From Planctomycetota bacterium (GTDB taxonomy: Bacteria; Planctomycetota; Planctomycetia; Pirellulales; Pirellulaceae): a stretch of DNA of 64,000 nucleotides. The DNA lies in assembly GCA_963204915.1 (NCBI GenBank), contig CAUJHS010000017.1:115569-179568 (forward strand), written 5' to 3'. The stretch's first letter is position 1. Every line of letters starts with the position of its first letter. This document shows, in pieces, positions 1 through 8,969 of this stretch. The position numbers and the translations under genes are program-made. The notes below the pieces were generated by a model. It was given only the letters and a program-made list of their open reading frames with translations. It had not been told where the DNA came from and did no database searches.

Positions 1-1
1 G

Positions 2-1729
2 TTCGGCCTTGGCGTTGCCGTCGCGCTCGCCGCGTTCCTGGGCGCTTCGCTGTGGGATGCGCAAACGCGCTATCCGTTACCCTGCCTCTATTTGTGGGCT
101 GCGGCATGTGCGGTTTTAGTGATTGACCGACTCAAACTCGATCTTGAACATACGTTGCTCGCGCTGACACTGGCGGCCGGAACGCACATCATGCTGACCA
201 GTTTGCTGTGGCGCGGCGGCATCGGCATTGCAAAGTCTGCGGCGCGGCTGAAAATTCCCGAACCCGTGGAAGGCTTGAAGCGAGTGTCTCGTTGGTTGCC
301 GGCTGTGAATGCAACGGCAGCCATTCCATTAACGCCGATGGCCATGTTCATGGTGCTGGGGTTCGAAGACCGGGGAATGCGGTTCGGCGCCGCCCTGGTT
401 CCCTTGTTGTTGGCGATCGGCGTCGCCGCGCTAGCGCAACAACACCGCCGCGCCATGATGCAAATTCTGGCATTGAGTCTGGCCACGTTCGCCGCAGTCT
501 TCCTGGGTTGGGCCGATATCGAACCGGGCGTTTCGACGGCGGTCTGGCTCAACCGCGCCGTCCGGTTGTTGATCGTGCTTGCCGCGATCGCGGCGGTGTT
601 GGCCGGCGTCGGTTTGCGGTGGCTTTCACCCGAGCACAACTGGCGGAACTCCGTACGACGCATGACATTTGTGAACGGCGTCGCGGCGCTCTCGGCCTTG
701 GGGCTAGTGCTAATTCTGGAGTGGGGGTCATTCCGGCCAGTCGTGGGCGTCCCGGGGATTGAAGGACCGCAAATTTTTGCGGTCGCGGTGGCGCTCGTGG
801 GACTCATCGCGGCGTTGATTTCCCTGGCGTTATTCCCCAAGCATGATCCGCTATCGCTCACGGAAGACTGGCGTATGGCGTACGTCTATACCGCGGAAGT
901 CATCGCCGGTTTATTGTTCGCCCATTTGTACATGACGCTCCCCGAATTGTTTTCGGGCGTGCTGCGCGACTATTGGGCGTATATCGTGGTGCTCATTGCG
1001 TATGTCGGCGTCGGGCTGGGGGAAGTGTTTCGACGATCCGGAATTCGCGTGTTGGCCGAGCCGTTGGGCCGCACCGGAGTATTCCTCCCGTTACTGCCCG
1101 GCATTGCGTTTTGGGAGCAAGCCTCGTTGACGGGTTATGCGGGCGTGCTGTTCTGGATCGGCCTGCTGTATGTCCTGCTTTCCTATCATCACGGATCGTT
1201 CAAGTACGGTGTCGCGGCCGCCGTCGCGGGCAACATGGCCCTGTGGGCGTTGATGAAGGACCGGCAGTTTTCGTTCTTGGAACATCCCCAGTTTTGGATT
1301 ATTCCGCCTGCGCTGTCGGTGCTAACCGCCTCGCACCTGACCCGGCGTCAGCTCTCCGAAACGCAACTGACCGCAATTCGGTACGTGGCGATGTTAGCCA
1401 TTTACTTGAGTTCCACGGGCGAAATGTTCATCGAAGGCATTGGAAGGTCGTTGTGGCCCGTGATGGTCCTGATGACGCTGTCCGTGGCAGGGGTGCTGGC
1501 GGGTATTGGGTTGCGGGTTCGCGCCTTCCTCTATCTGGGCGCCGGTTTCATCGTGCTATCGTTGGTGAGCATGGTCTGGCACGCGGCACGCGCCCTTGAG
1601 CACGTATGGCCTTGGTGGGCGTTCGGGTTTGCTCTTGGAATCGCGATTCTCGCTCTGTTCGCCGTATTTGAGAAACGCCGCGACTCGTTCCTTATTCAGA
1701 TTGAACACCTCAAGTCCTGGGAGATGTAA
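2..1729 (+). CDS. Large multi-pass membrane protein, 5'-truncated
   Basis: The reading frame is open from the window edge, so the N-terminus lies outside; about 575 residues are visible. Long hydrophobic segments separated by short charged loops repeat through the whole length, giving roughly a dozen or more membrane spans and no recognisable soluble domain. The only internal candidate start near the left edge is a TTG at 92, in the middle of continuous coding sequence, so it is not the real start. The protein ends in a short basic cytoplasmic-looking tail. I do not recognise the family; a DUF2339-like polytopic protein is one possibility. Function unknown. Confidence 0.75.
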   Translation, partial: FGLGVAVALAAFLGASLWDAQTRYPLPCLYLWAAACAVLVIDRLKLDLEHTLLALTLAAGTHIMLTSLLWRGGIGIAKSAARLKIPEPVEGLKRVSRWLPAVNATAAIPLTPMAMFMVLGFEDRGMRFGAALVPLLLAIGVAALAQQHRRAMMQILALSLATFAAVFLGWADIEPGVSTAVWLNRAVRLLIVLAAIAAVLAGVGLRWLSPEHNWRNSVRRMTFVNGVAALSALGLVLILEWGSFRPVVGVPGIEGPQIFAVAVALVGLIAALISLALFPKHDPLSLTEDWRMAYVYTAEVIAGLLFAHLYMTLPELFSGVLRDYWAYIVVLIAYVGVGLGEVFRRSGIRVLAEPLGRTGVFLPLLPGIAFWEQASLTGYAGVLFWIGLLYVLLSYHHGSFKYGVAAAVAGNMALWALMKDRQFSFLEHPQFWIIPPALSVLTASHLTRRQLSETQLTAIRYVAMLAIYLSSTGEMFIEGIGRSLWPVMVLMTLSVAGVLAGIGLRVRAFLYLGAGFIVLSLVSMVWHAARALEHVWPWWAFGFALGIAILALFAVFEKRRDSFLIQIEHLKSWEM

Positions 1730-2078
1730 TTCAACCCAGGACGTAGAAATGGGCTTCAACCTTGAAGCCATAGCCAAGGTGGGATCAACCGAGTCTTATG
1801 CGTAATCCCACCGAAAATCTGGTGTAATCCTTGTCATCCGTTGGTCGGGGCACTAAAATGTGTGTCCCGCCTTAGAGTCCCACCTCGTTTTTCCTGCTCG
1901 TCAGGACCGGCTTCTCCAACCACCCCGCTTGCAGGGTGTGTTCAACCATGAGTAGGGATGCTCATAACACGCAAAATTTTTTCGGAAAAAAGTTGCGTTT
2001 ACCTGTCGCGTATCTGCCGTTTTGGGCATTTACAGAATAGTGAAAGCTTTCTCCTCGCGTTCCTATTGGTAGACCCCC
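1730..2078. other. Intergenic stretch, no gene seen
   Basis: About 350 bases between the membrane protein and the zinc-ribbon gene. Short open frames occur here (for example 1958-2143), but they have neither a ribosome site nor protein-like composition. The part around 1970-2060 is richer in A and T than its surroundings and probably holds the promoter of the next gene, though I cannot pick a convincing -35/-10 pair. Confidence 0.5.
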
Positions 2079-2357
2079 ATGCAAATCGAGTATCGCTGCG
2101 CCGATTGTTGCACGGCTTTTATCGTGAAAATTTCGGATCGTGAGAATCGAACCACCATTTCGGGCGCCAGGACCGATCGTTGTCCTAAGTGCCGAATGCG
2201 TGTGGGTTACGGCACGATCACCTGTATTGAGTGTGGCAATAAGTTCGTGGGGCGCATGCCGTTGCACCACGCCAAACGTCGGTTGTCGTTTGGCGCCTGC
2301 CCCGCCTGTACCTGCGTAAACCTTGCCCCCTGTGAGAAGGAGCAATCGTACAACTAA
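2079..2357 (+). CDS. Small zinc-ribbon protein with four CxxC pairs
   Basis: A 92-residue soluble protein with four cysteine pairs: C7-x2-C10, CPKC, CIEC and CPAC. They are spaced as two zinc-ribbon knuckle sets, so two zinc sites are likely. There is no signal peptide or membrane segment. The start is the ATG at 2079, with only a weak purine-rich stretch upstream. It ends about 80 bases before the histidine kinase on the same strand, so the two could be cotranscribed. Zinc ribbons of this kind bind nucleic acid or protein partners; nothing in the sequence says which. I do not assign a named family. Confidence 0.6.
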   Translation: MQIEYRCADCCTAFIVKISDRENRTTISGARTDRCPKCRMRVGYGTITCIECGNKFVGRMPLHHAKRRLSFGACPACTCVNLAPCEKEQSYN

Positions 2358-2435
2358 TTTGGAACGGCTTTCTAGGTGATGTGTTTGGCGGACGCGGTAC
2401 AGCCGCCCCAGGAACATCGCGAGCTTTAAGTACCA

Positions 2436-3560
2436 TTGAGGGCTTGTCAACGCATGCGCCAGGGCGAACAATCGACCTTGAATTCGTTCGATCCGCCTAC
2501 CCCCGCGACCGACCCTGTGCAGCAAAAACTTCAAGCGAGTCTCGAACGATTCCGCACCTTGGCGGAAAGCTCTTTCGACCTTGTCGCCGAAGTCGACGCA
2601 CAAGGGGTTTACCAATACCTCAGCCCGAACCATCGCCACGTTCTGGGGTGGGATATTGACTCGATCGTTGGGAAAAGTTCGCTGGATTTTGTCCATCCCG
2701 ATCAACGAAAATTCGTCGAACAGCGATTGCGTCAGGCGGCCGTCGAGGGCGGCGGATCGGCCGAAATCCAGGTGCGCGACGGAAATGGCCAGTGGCGCTG
2801 GTTTGAAAGCACGGGAAAATTATTTCACACACCCCAGGGTGAAGTTCGGTTCGCCCTCATCTCGCGCGATACGACGGCTCGGCATGACGCCGACGACCGA
2901 GTCAAAAAGGAGCAAGAGTTTCAGCGTCGATTGGTTCTTCTCCAAGATGCGGATCGACGCCTCATGGCTTACGAGATTCACGACGGTCTCGTTCAGGATC
3001 TGTATGGCGCGCTGCTGTTCCTCGACGCCCTCAAGGCCGAATCCAAACTCGTTAATCACGATTTAGCGACGTTCCAAAGCGCGGTGCAGCTTCTGCGCGG
3101 CGCCATTGAAGAGGCGCGACGGCTCATTAACGGCCTACGCCCTCCGGTGTTGGACGAGCAGGGCTTGGTGGCTGCCATCGAACATCTCGCGAACGATATG
3201 GAGCAAACCTGGGATTTGACCGTGAACTTTTCGGCGGACGTTGCGTTTGACCGATTAACTCCCACGATCGAGAACGCCATTTATCGCATTGTTCAGGAGA
3301 GCCTCAACAACGTTCAGAAACACGCGGGCGTGACGGAGGCCCGAGTTCGACTGAAGCAAGAAGGCGAGTTAATCCATATTTGCGTGGAAGATCATGGAAA
3401 GGGGTTCCAGCCCGAGGAAACTTCAGAAAAATCATACGGGCTCGCTGGCGTGCGCGACCGCGCGCGCATCCTGGGCGGCAGTGCCGAAATTGATTCTCAG
3501 CCGGGGGCGGGTACAACGGTCCGAGTCATTCTCCCGCTAACGACACCCGAAGTTCTCTAA
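2436..3560 (+). CDS. PAS-domain sensor histidine kinase, NarX/DegS (HisKA_3) type
   Basis: About 374 residues. An N-terminal PAS domain (about 40-150, with a typical SFDLV...VLGWDIDSIVGKS core) is followed by a HisKA_3 dimerisation/phosphoacceptor helix with the motif YEIHDGLVQDLYG; the phosphorylated histidine is near residue 182. The HATPase_c domain follows, with N-box ESLNNVQKHA, G1 VEDHGKGF and G2 YGLAGVRDRARILGG. Cognate regulators of this class are NarL/LuxR-type response regulators; none is adjacent, so it is an orphan kinase here. No membrane segment is seen, so it senses a cytoplasmic signal or binds a small ligand in PAS. Starts are TTG at 2436 or ATG at 2454; the choice is uncertain. 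Confidence 0.9.
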   Translation: MRACQRMRQGEQSTLNSFDPPTPATDPVQQKLQASLERFRTLAESSFDLVAEVDAQGVYQYLSPNHRHVLGWDIDSIVGKSSLDFVHPDQRKFVEQRLRQAAVEGGGSAEIQVRDGNGQWRWFESTGKLFHTPQGEVRFALISRDTTARHDADDRVKKEQEFQRRLVLLQDADRRLMAYEIHDGLVQDLYGALLFLDALKAESKLVNHDLATFQSAVQLLRGAIEEARRLINGLRPPVLDEQGLVAAIEHLANDMEQTWDLTVNFSADVAFDRLTPTIENAIYRIVQESLNNVQKHAGVTEARVRLKQEGELIHICVEDHGKGFQPEETSEKSYGLAGVRDRARILGGSAEIDSQPGAGTTVRVILPLTTPEVL

Positions 3561-3960
3561 CAGTCCACGTAGACCGAACTCGCCTTGCAAAGCGCTCGTG
3601 CCTTGGAAAGCACTCGTGGCGTATGGGGCGGTTAAACCGCCGGTCTAACCGGCTCATCTCATCGGACCCAACGCGCGTCCCGTCGAACTCACCCGGTCTT
3701 CGGAAGATTCCACTCGCGCGTGTCTTCGGTTTCAAACCTGTTTGCACGGTTCTGCCCAGCGCGCGCTCGCCGCGCCTTACGCACAATTTGCATGTCGCAA
3801 GTGCGGTGGAAACATCCGGCAAGATTCCCCTTGCACGGCACGATAACCTAATCAGCCGACCCTCACGATGAGGCAGCAGGGCGATAGGCGCCCCGTGTTT
3901 GAACCACTCCGGCAACGCCCGAGCAGTGGAACTCTGAATATCTCCGGCGAAAGGCGAACT
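3561..3960. other. Intergenic stretch with short inverted repeats
   Basis: About 400 bases downstream of the histidine kinase. Two near-identical short segments (AAAGCGCTCGTG at about 3590 and AAAGCACTCGTG at about 3608) lie next to small inverted repeats around 3627-3650 (GGCGGTT/AACCGCC and CCGGT/ACCGG). There is no T-run, so a classic terminator is not supported. Open frames here lack ribosome sites and protein-like composition. Confidence 0.45.
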
Positions 3961-4227
3961 ATGGAATGCCCGCATTGTTACTCGGAGCACGTACAGTCCA
4001 GCCGCAGCGGCAATGCGGCGATGAAATGGCCCTTGAGTTTGTTTCTAACGTGTCTGCGTTGCCATCGATGCTGCTCGCTGTTCTACCGATTGAAATGGTT
4101 CGCCCAGGCGCCGCGCCAGCAACAAGCGTCGAACCACGGTTCCGCACAACCCGCCGGGCCGGTGGTTCGGGCGCATCCGAGGCTGGCGACGATCGTACGG
4201 CGATCCAATGTCGCACGGCAAACCTAA
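3961..4227 (+). CDS. Hypothetical small zinc-finger-like protein
   Basis: An 88-residue frame opening with MECPHCYSEHVQ and, after a basic and hydrophobic stretch, a second cluster CLRCHRCCSLF. The two CxxC units about 30 residues apart fit a single zinc-ribbon site of the kind found at the start of many short bacterial proteins that read as a cysteine knuckle plus one hydrophobic helix. The C-terminal half is low-complexity and may not be conserved. An AAGG element lies shortly before the ATG at 3961. It sits alone between the kinase and glnE. I rate it as probable, not certain; a homology search would decide. Confidence 0.5.
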   Translation: MECPHCYSEHVQSSRSGNAAMKWPLSLFLTCLRCHRCCSLFYRLKWFAQAPRQQQASNHGSAQPAGPVVRAHPRLATIVRRSNVARQT

Positions 4228-4359
4228 GGCGCCGTTGAGTCGCCATCGCGGCGGCGCTCCTGCGCACCGCAGACTCCCGAGTCGGCAAGGTGCGCCGGGT
4301 TGGGTATGATGGGCGTATCGCCAACGCCGTTGAGCCCTGATCTGTCGTGCCGCCGCGCC

Positions 4360-7300
4360 ATGGAAATTGATACGCTCGTTCGATACTTGGACAACCCAGA
4401 GGAGGCCGCCGTTTGGCTTCAGTCGCTTGGGCTTCAAGACCTGCGCCGCGCGCAGGGCAACCTGACCATTTTGGCGAATTCCGGTATGACGCTCGACCTG
4501 GTTGTCGAGGTCTGCCGCCAGTTGTCCGAGCATCTGCCCAAGGTGGCTGATCCGGATATGGCGCTCAACAATCTGGAACGGTTCGTGGCTGCGGCGCGCA
4601 GTCCGCTGGCGCTGGGCTCTTTGCTAGAGCGTGACCGTACGGCTCTGCCCATCTTGCTCCAGATTTTTTCGACCAGCCAGTACCTGAGCGAGGTGCTGGT
4701 GCGCGATCCTCATAGTTACGACTTGCTTCGCATTACCGAAGGGCAACCCGTTGCTCGGGATGTGCTCGTCAATGAGATCTGCAGCGAAGTCGAATCGCTG
4801 CCCGACGAACGCAGCATCATGACGGCGCTGCGGCGATATAAGCATCGCGAGACGTTGCGCATTGTGTACGGCGATTTCGTAAAAAAGCAATCGGTGGAGG
4901 TGGCCACGCAGCAAATCGCCTATCTGGCCGACGCAATTTGCGAAGCCGCCTTCCGTACGGCGTGGCGGCAAACGGCCGAGAAGCGCCGCCCCCCGCTGCG
5001 CGACAATGGCGAGCCAGCGCGGTTCACCGTTTTGGCTTTAGGAAAACTTGGCGGGGAAGAGCTGAACTACTCCAGCGACATCGACCTGATTTTCCTGTGC
5101 GACGAGCCTTCATCCGACCCGCGCAAGTCGAATGGGCACGTCGAGTTCTTCGACCGCGTGGCGCGGCTCATCATCAAGCTGCTGTCGGAAAACACGGAAC
5201 TGGGGGCCGCGTATCGAGTTGATATGCGGCTTAGGCCCGAGGGCCGCCAGGGCCCCTTGGTGATGGGAGAAGAACACGCGCTGCAATACTACGATTTGAA
5301 AGGCCGCACCTGGGAGCGTCAGGCGTTTGTCAAGGCGCGAGCCATTGCGGGCGATGTGGACATGGGCCGCGACTTCCTGCGGCAGTTGGAGCCCTGGGTC
5401 TACCGGCGGTATCTTAGCCGAGCCGACATCACGGGGATCAAGGCGCTCAAGCGCCGTATCGAACAACGCGCCCAGCGCGAAGGAGGCGACCTTCGCAATG
5501 TGAAAACCGGGCGCGGCGGAATTCGCGATATTGAATTCGTAATTCAGTTTTTGCAATTGCTCAATGGCGCCGAGCTGCCCGAAGTTCGCACGGGGAACAC
5601 CTTCGCCGCACTGGACCGGCTCGCACAGGTCGGATGTTTGACCATGCGAGAGCACGCCCTTCTGCGGGAAAACTATGCGATGCTGCGCAATATTGAGCAT
5701 CGTCTGCAAGTGATGTTTGATTTGCAAACGCACAAGCTCCCCGAACAGGACGACGAACTGCGCAAGTTAGCCATTCGCCTGGGATATCCGGCGAATGAGC
5801 CCGCGTCGGCCTTAGAGGCGTTTAAGAAAGATTTCCTGGAGAAAGCCGAGTTAAACCGGCGGATCCTCGATCACCTGTTGCACGACGCCTTTGGTGAAGA
5901 AGACGACGTGGAGCCCGAGGTCGATCTTGTGTTGGACCCCGATCCGCCGCGCGAAGCGCTGGAGCACGTTCTCGGCGGATTAGGGTTTCGCGACGTCCGC
6001 GCCGCACACGAAAACTTGACCGCGCTGGCGACCGAGAAAATTCCCTTTTTGTCGACGCGGCGCTGCCGGCATTTTCTCGCCGCGATTGCGCCCGCGTTGC
6101 TACGGGCGATTTCCCAAACGCCCGATCCTGACTTTACGCTCGTCAACTTGCGCACCGTGAGCGAGTCGCTCGGCGGCAAGGGCGTGGTGTGGGAGTTGTT
6201 CAACTTCAATCCGCCCACACTCGACTTGTACGTGCGGATGTGCGCTTCGAGCCCGTATTTGTGCGGGATTCTGACCAGCAACCCTGGCATGCTCGACGAG
6301 CTGATGGATTCGCTCGTTCTGGGAAAGCTTCCTTCACTGCAAGGTTTAGAAGATTCCTTGAACGAACTGTGCCGGGGCGCTGAGGATCTGGACCCCATTT
6401 TGCACAGCTTCAAGAACTGCCAACATTTGAACGTCGGCGTGCAAGACATTCTTGGCAAGGTGGACATTCGTGCGGCGCATCGCGCTCTGTCCGATATCGC
6501 CCAAGTGTGCCTGGCCAAGATCGCCGAGCGGAGCATGGACCGACTCGTCGAAAAGTTTGGCTATCCCACCGTGGGCGAGGGGCCGCGCAAGGGCGAACCG
6601 TGCGAACTGATCATTCTGGCGTTGGGGAAGCTCGGCGGACGCGAGCCGAACTACCATAGCGACTTGGATGTGATCTTTCTGTACGAGGCGGAAGGTCCCA
6701 CCCAGCGCCCGCCGCGCGCCCGTCGCACGCTCACCACCACCAACCAACATTTTTTCACCGAACTGGGCCAGCGCATCATCAAAGACATGAATTCGCTGGG
6801 GCCTTATGGTCGGTTATACGAGTTGGACCCGCGCCTTCGCCCCACCGGGCGCAGCGGCGCTCTGGCCGTGTCGATTGAGGAGTTTTCGCGCTACTTCCGC
6901 GAAGGTCAGGGCAGGCTTTGGGAACGGCAAGCGTTGTGCAAAGCGCGGCCTATTTTTGGGTCTACGACGGCGCGCCAAGCCGTCACCGCGGCGGTGCGGG
7001 CCGCGATCATCGATCCGCCGTGGCGACCCGACTTCGCAAACGAAATCCGCCGCATGCGGCTGCGACTGGAAGACACGGCCACGCGGCAAAATCTCAAACG
7101 AGGCGCCGGCGGAACGGTGGATGTCGAGTTCGCCGTGCAAATGCTGCAGCTGCGCCACGCGCGGGAAGCGCCTGAAGTTCTCGAACCGGGCACCTTAGAC
7201 GCCATCACCGCGCTGCATCAACATCGGTTTTTGAGCGACGAGGATTTCGAGGCGTTTTACTCGTCGTATCGGTTCTTGCGGCATGTCGAGGCCCGATTGC

Positions 7301-7476
7301 GGTTAATGAACACCACAGCCCGTCATGATTTCCCCCAGGATGACGCGGAACTGAAAAAGCTTGCTTATTTGCTGGATTACGCTTCACCGGAGAAATTGGC
7401 CGAGGATTGCCGGCGGCATACACGAGAAAATCGTGAGCGATTTGAACGAATTTTTCACGACGCAGCCGCTAGTTGA
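4360..7476 (+). CDS. glnE: Bifunctional glutamine synthetase adenylyltransferase/adenylyl-removing enzyme
   Basis: GlnE switches glutamine synthetase off by adding AMP and on by removing it, in response to nitrogen state through PII. The two tandem nucleotidyltransferase halves are plain. The N-terminal one carries LALGKLGGEELNYSSDIDL and LRPEGRQGPL followed by RGGIRDIEFVIQFLQL; the C-terminal one has LALGKLGGREPNYHSDLDV, LRPTGRSGAL and GAGGTVDVEFAVQMLQL. The aspartate pairs (SDIDL, SDLDV) are the metal-binding residues, and both halves look intact. Length is about 1,038 residues, near the family norm. Starts at 4300 (TTG) and 4306/4309 are in frame, but the ATG at 4360 begins the conserved-looking sequence. 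No glnB, glnA or amt is nearby. Confidence 0.95.
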   Translation: MEIDTLVRYLDNPEEAAVWLQSLGLQDLRRAQGNLTILANSGMTLDLVVEVCRQLSEHLPKVADPDMALNNLERFVAAARSPLALGSLLERDRTALPILLQIFSTSQYLSEVLVRDPHSYDLLRITEGQPVARDVLVNEICSEVESLPDERSIMTALRRYKHRETLRIVYGDFVKKQSVEVATQQIAYLADAICEAAFRTAWRQTAEKRRPPLRDNGEPARFTVLALGKLGGEELNYSSDIDLIFLCDEPSSDPRKSNGHVEFFDRVARLIIKLLSENTELGAAYRVDMRLRPEGRQGPLVMGEEHALQYYDLKGRTWERQAFVKARAIAGDVDMGRDFLRQLEPWVYRRYLSRADITGIKALKRRIEQRAQREGGDLRNVKTGRGGIRDIEFVIQFLQLLNGAELPEVRTGNTFAALDRLAQVGCLTMREHALLRENYAMLRNIEHRLQVMFDLQTHKLPEQDDELRKLAIRLGYPANEPASALEAFKKDFLEKAELNRRILDHLLHDAFGEEDDVEPEVDLVLDPDPPREALEHVLGGLGFRDVRAAHENLTALATEKIPFLSTRRCRHFLAAIAPALLRAISQTPDPDFTLVNLRTVSESLGGKGVVWELFNFNPPTLDLYVRMCASSPYLCGILTSNPGMLDELMDSLVLGKLPSLQGLEDSLNELCRGAEDLDPILHSFKNCQHLNVGVQDILGKVDIRAAHRALSDIAQVCLAKIAERSMDRLVEKFGYPTVGEGPRKGEPCELIILALGKLGGREPNYHSDLDVIFLYEAEGPTQRPPRARRTLTTTNQHFFTELGQRIIKDMNSLGPYGRLYELDPRLRPTGRSGALAVSIEEFSRYFREGQGRLWERQALCKARPIFGSTTARQAVTAAVRAAIIDPPWRPDFANEIRRMRLRLEDTATRQNLKRGAGGTVDVEFAVQMLQLRHAREAPEVLEPGTLDAITALHQHRFLSDEDFEAFYSSYRFLRHVEARLRLMNTTARHDFPQDDAELKKLAYLLDYASPEKLAEDCRRHTRENRERFERIFHDAAAS

Positions 7477-7748
7477 ACCATTTGGCGTTCATGCGCAACC
7501 AACAAGCGTACGATTCTAGATTCGTAGATGCGATTGAATCCGCGATCTTACATTAGCGTGCGATACTTCCTCCATTGGACAACCGCACCGATGCTTCGCA
7601 CTCCGCGGCTCACCGCCGCAGGTTTCAAACGCAGCTACGACCATTTCTAGACTGTTGTAGACAGAATCGCCCGGTTTGTTGATGATGAAGCTAGGGAGGA
7701 AGCGTGCAACTCCCACTCGCACCAATACTTACCGCGAGGAGAGTGTGT

Positions 7749-8798
7749 ATGGACCTGCATTGTACGCGTCGAGCGGCGCTTAAGGGGCTGGGTGGCATTG
7801 CGGCTGGGTCGCTGGCGTCCGGCGTCGGGGTGAACCGCGCAAATGCGGCGCGGTATGAAGCCAGTTGGGAAAACTCCATGCAAAAGGGGTTAGACTGGGT
7901 CGCTCGAACACAGTCGCGCCTGGGACACTGGACCGCAGGAACCTATCCCACGGCGATGACCGCGTTAGCGGGAACGGCGCTCATTTGCTCCGGCTCGACC
8001 ACGGTGCAAGGCCCCTATGCGAAGAATATCCGCCGCGCGGTAGATTACTTGCTTACTAAAGTTCGCCCGAACGGCCTAATTGGCGATCCGCTACGTGACA
8101 ATCGGTACACCTACGGGCACGGCTTTTCGATGTTGTTCCTTTCGCAAGTATTAGGCGAAGAGGAAGACGCCGAACGACGCGAGGAGTTGATCGAAGCCTG
8201 CACCAAGGCGGTTGAGTTCAGCGGTTCCGCGCAAACCAAGGCCGGCGGCTGGGGATATGTCAGCGCCAAAGACGGCAACGACTTTGACGAAGGCTCGACC
8301 ACGATTACGCAAGTCCAGGGCCTGCGAGGTTGCCGGAATGCGGGCATTCCCGTGCCCAAAGAGATTATTGATAACGCGAAGGACTACATCTACCGCTGCA
8401 AGAATTCCGACGGCGGCATTTCGTACAGCTCGCGCAATCGTGGTTCTTCGCGACCCGCTATTACCGCGGCGGCGCTTACCGCGCTCTTCAATGCGGGCGA
8501 CTACGATAGCGAGCATGTCCCGGAAATGTTGGACTATTGCAAGAAGAACCTCTACCGTATCGACGGCGCGCCCTCTTACGGGCACTGGCATTACACTTAT
8601 CTCTACTATTCTCAGGTGGTGTATCGCCAAGGCGGGCAAGAGTGGGGTGAATTTCGCGACAAGCTCTACAAAAAGATCGTCAGCGAACAAAGCGGCGACG
8701 GTTCCTGGACCGGTAACATTGGGCCCATTTACGTTACCGCCTGCAACCTAATCATGCTTCAACTCGACCGCAGCTTCCTGCCAATTTACCAGCGATAA
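7749..8798 (+). CDS. Tat-exported prenyltransferase/squalene-oxidase-repeat protein
   Basis: A 349-residue protein with an N-terminal TRRAALKGLGG twin-arginine motif and a hydrophobic stretch ending near ANA, so it is probably exported folded by Tat. The mature part is made of alpha/alpha-toroid repeats of the terpene cyclase/prenyltransferase type, with signatures such as GGWGYVSAKDGNDFDEGSTT and NSDGGISYSSRN. The acidic DxDD cyclase motif is not seen, so catalysis as a squalene-hopene cyclase is unlikely; in planctomycetes such toroids are common exported proteins of unknown role. The start at ATG 7749 has GAGGAG just upstream, better than the upstream candidate at 7704. It stands alone, 270 bases after glnE. 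Confidence 0.85.
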   Translation: MDLHCTRRAALKGLGGIAAGSLASGVGVNRANAARYEASWENSMQKGLDWVARTQSRLGHWTAGTYPTAMTALAGTALICSGSTTVQGPYAKNIRRAVDYLLTKVRPNGLIGDPLRDNRYTYGHGFSMLFLSQVLGEEEDAERREELIEACTKAVEFSGSAQTKAGGWGYVSAKDGNDFDEGSTTITQVQGLRGCRNAGIPVPKEIIDNAKDYIYRCKNSDGGISYSSRNRGSSRPAITAAALTALFNAGDYDSEHVPEMLDYCKKNLYRIDGAPSYGHWHYTYLYYSQVVYRQGGQEWGEFRDKLYKKIVSEQSGDGSWTGNIGPIYVTACNLIMLQLDRSFLPIYQR

Positions 8799-8969
8799 GA
8801 AAAATAGCGCACGGTGACATGGGCGGGTAGAAATCGGCCATGACAAGGGACGTTAAAGCTTCGTCGATTTGACGCGCCGTTCGAGGCTTGATCCCTGGCG
8901 ACGATGCGTCTTGGAAAATCTGCGATTCGCGGCCCGACGATTGTGTTGGTCACAAAACTTCATTCCCGG

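Noticed and set aside
88..861. Minus-strand frame over the first membrane protein
   Set aside because: Serine/alanine/arginine-rich composition typical of a shadow frame; the plus strand has a continuous hydrophobic protein.
1958..2143. Short frame before the zinc-ribbon gene
   Set aside because: Overlaps the zinc-ribbon start and has no ribosome site.
5110..5733. Minus-strand frame within glnE
   Set aside because: Lies wholly inside conserved glnE catalytic motifs.
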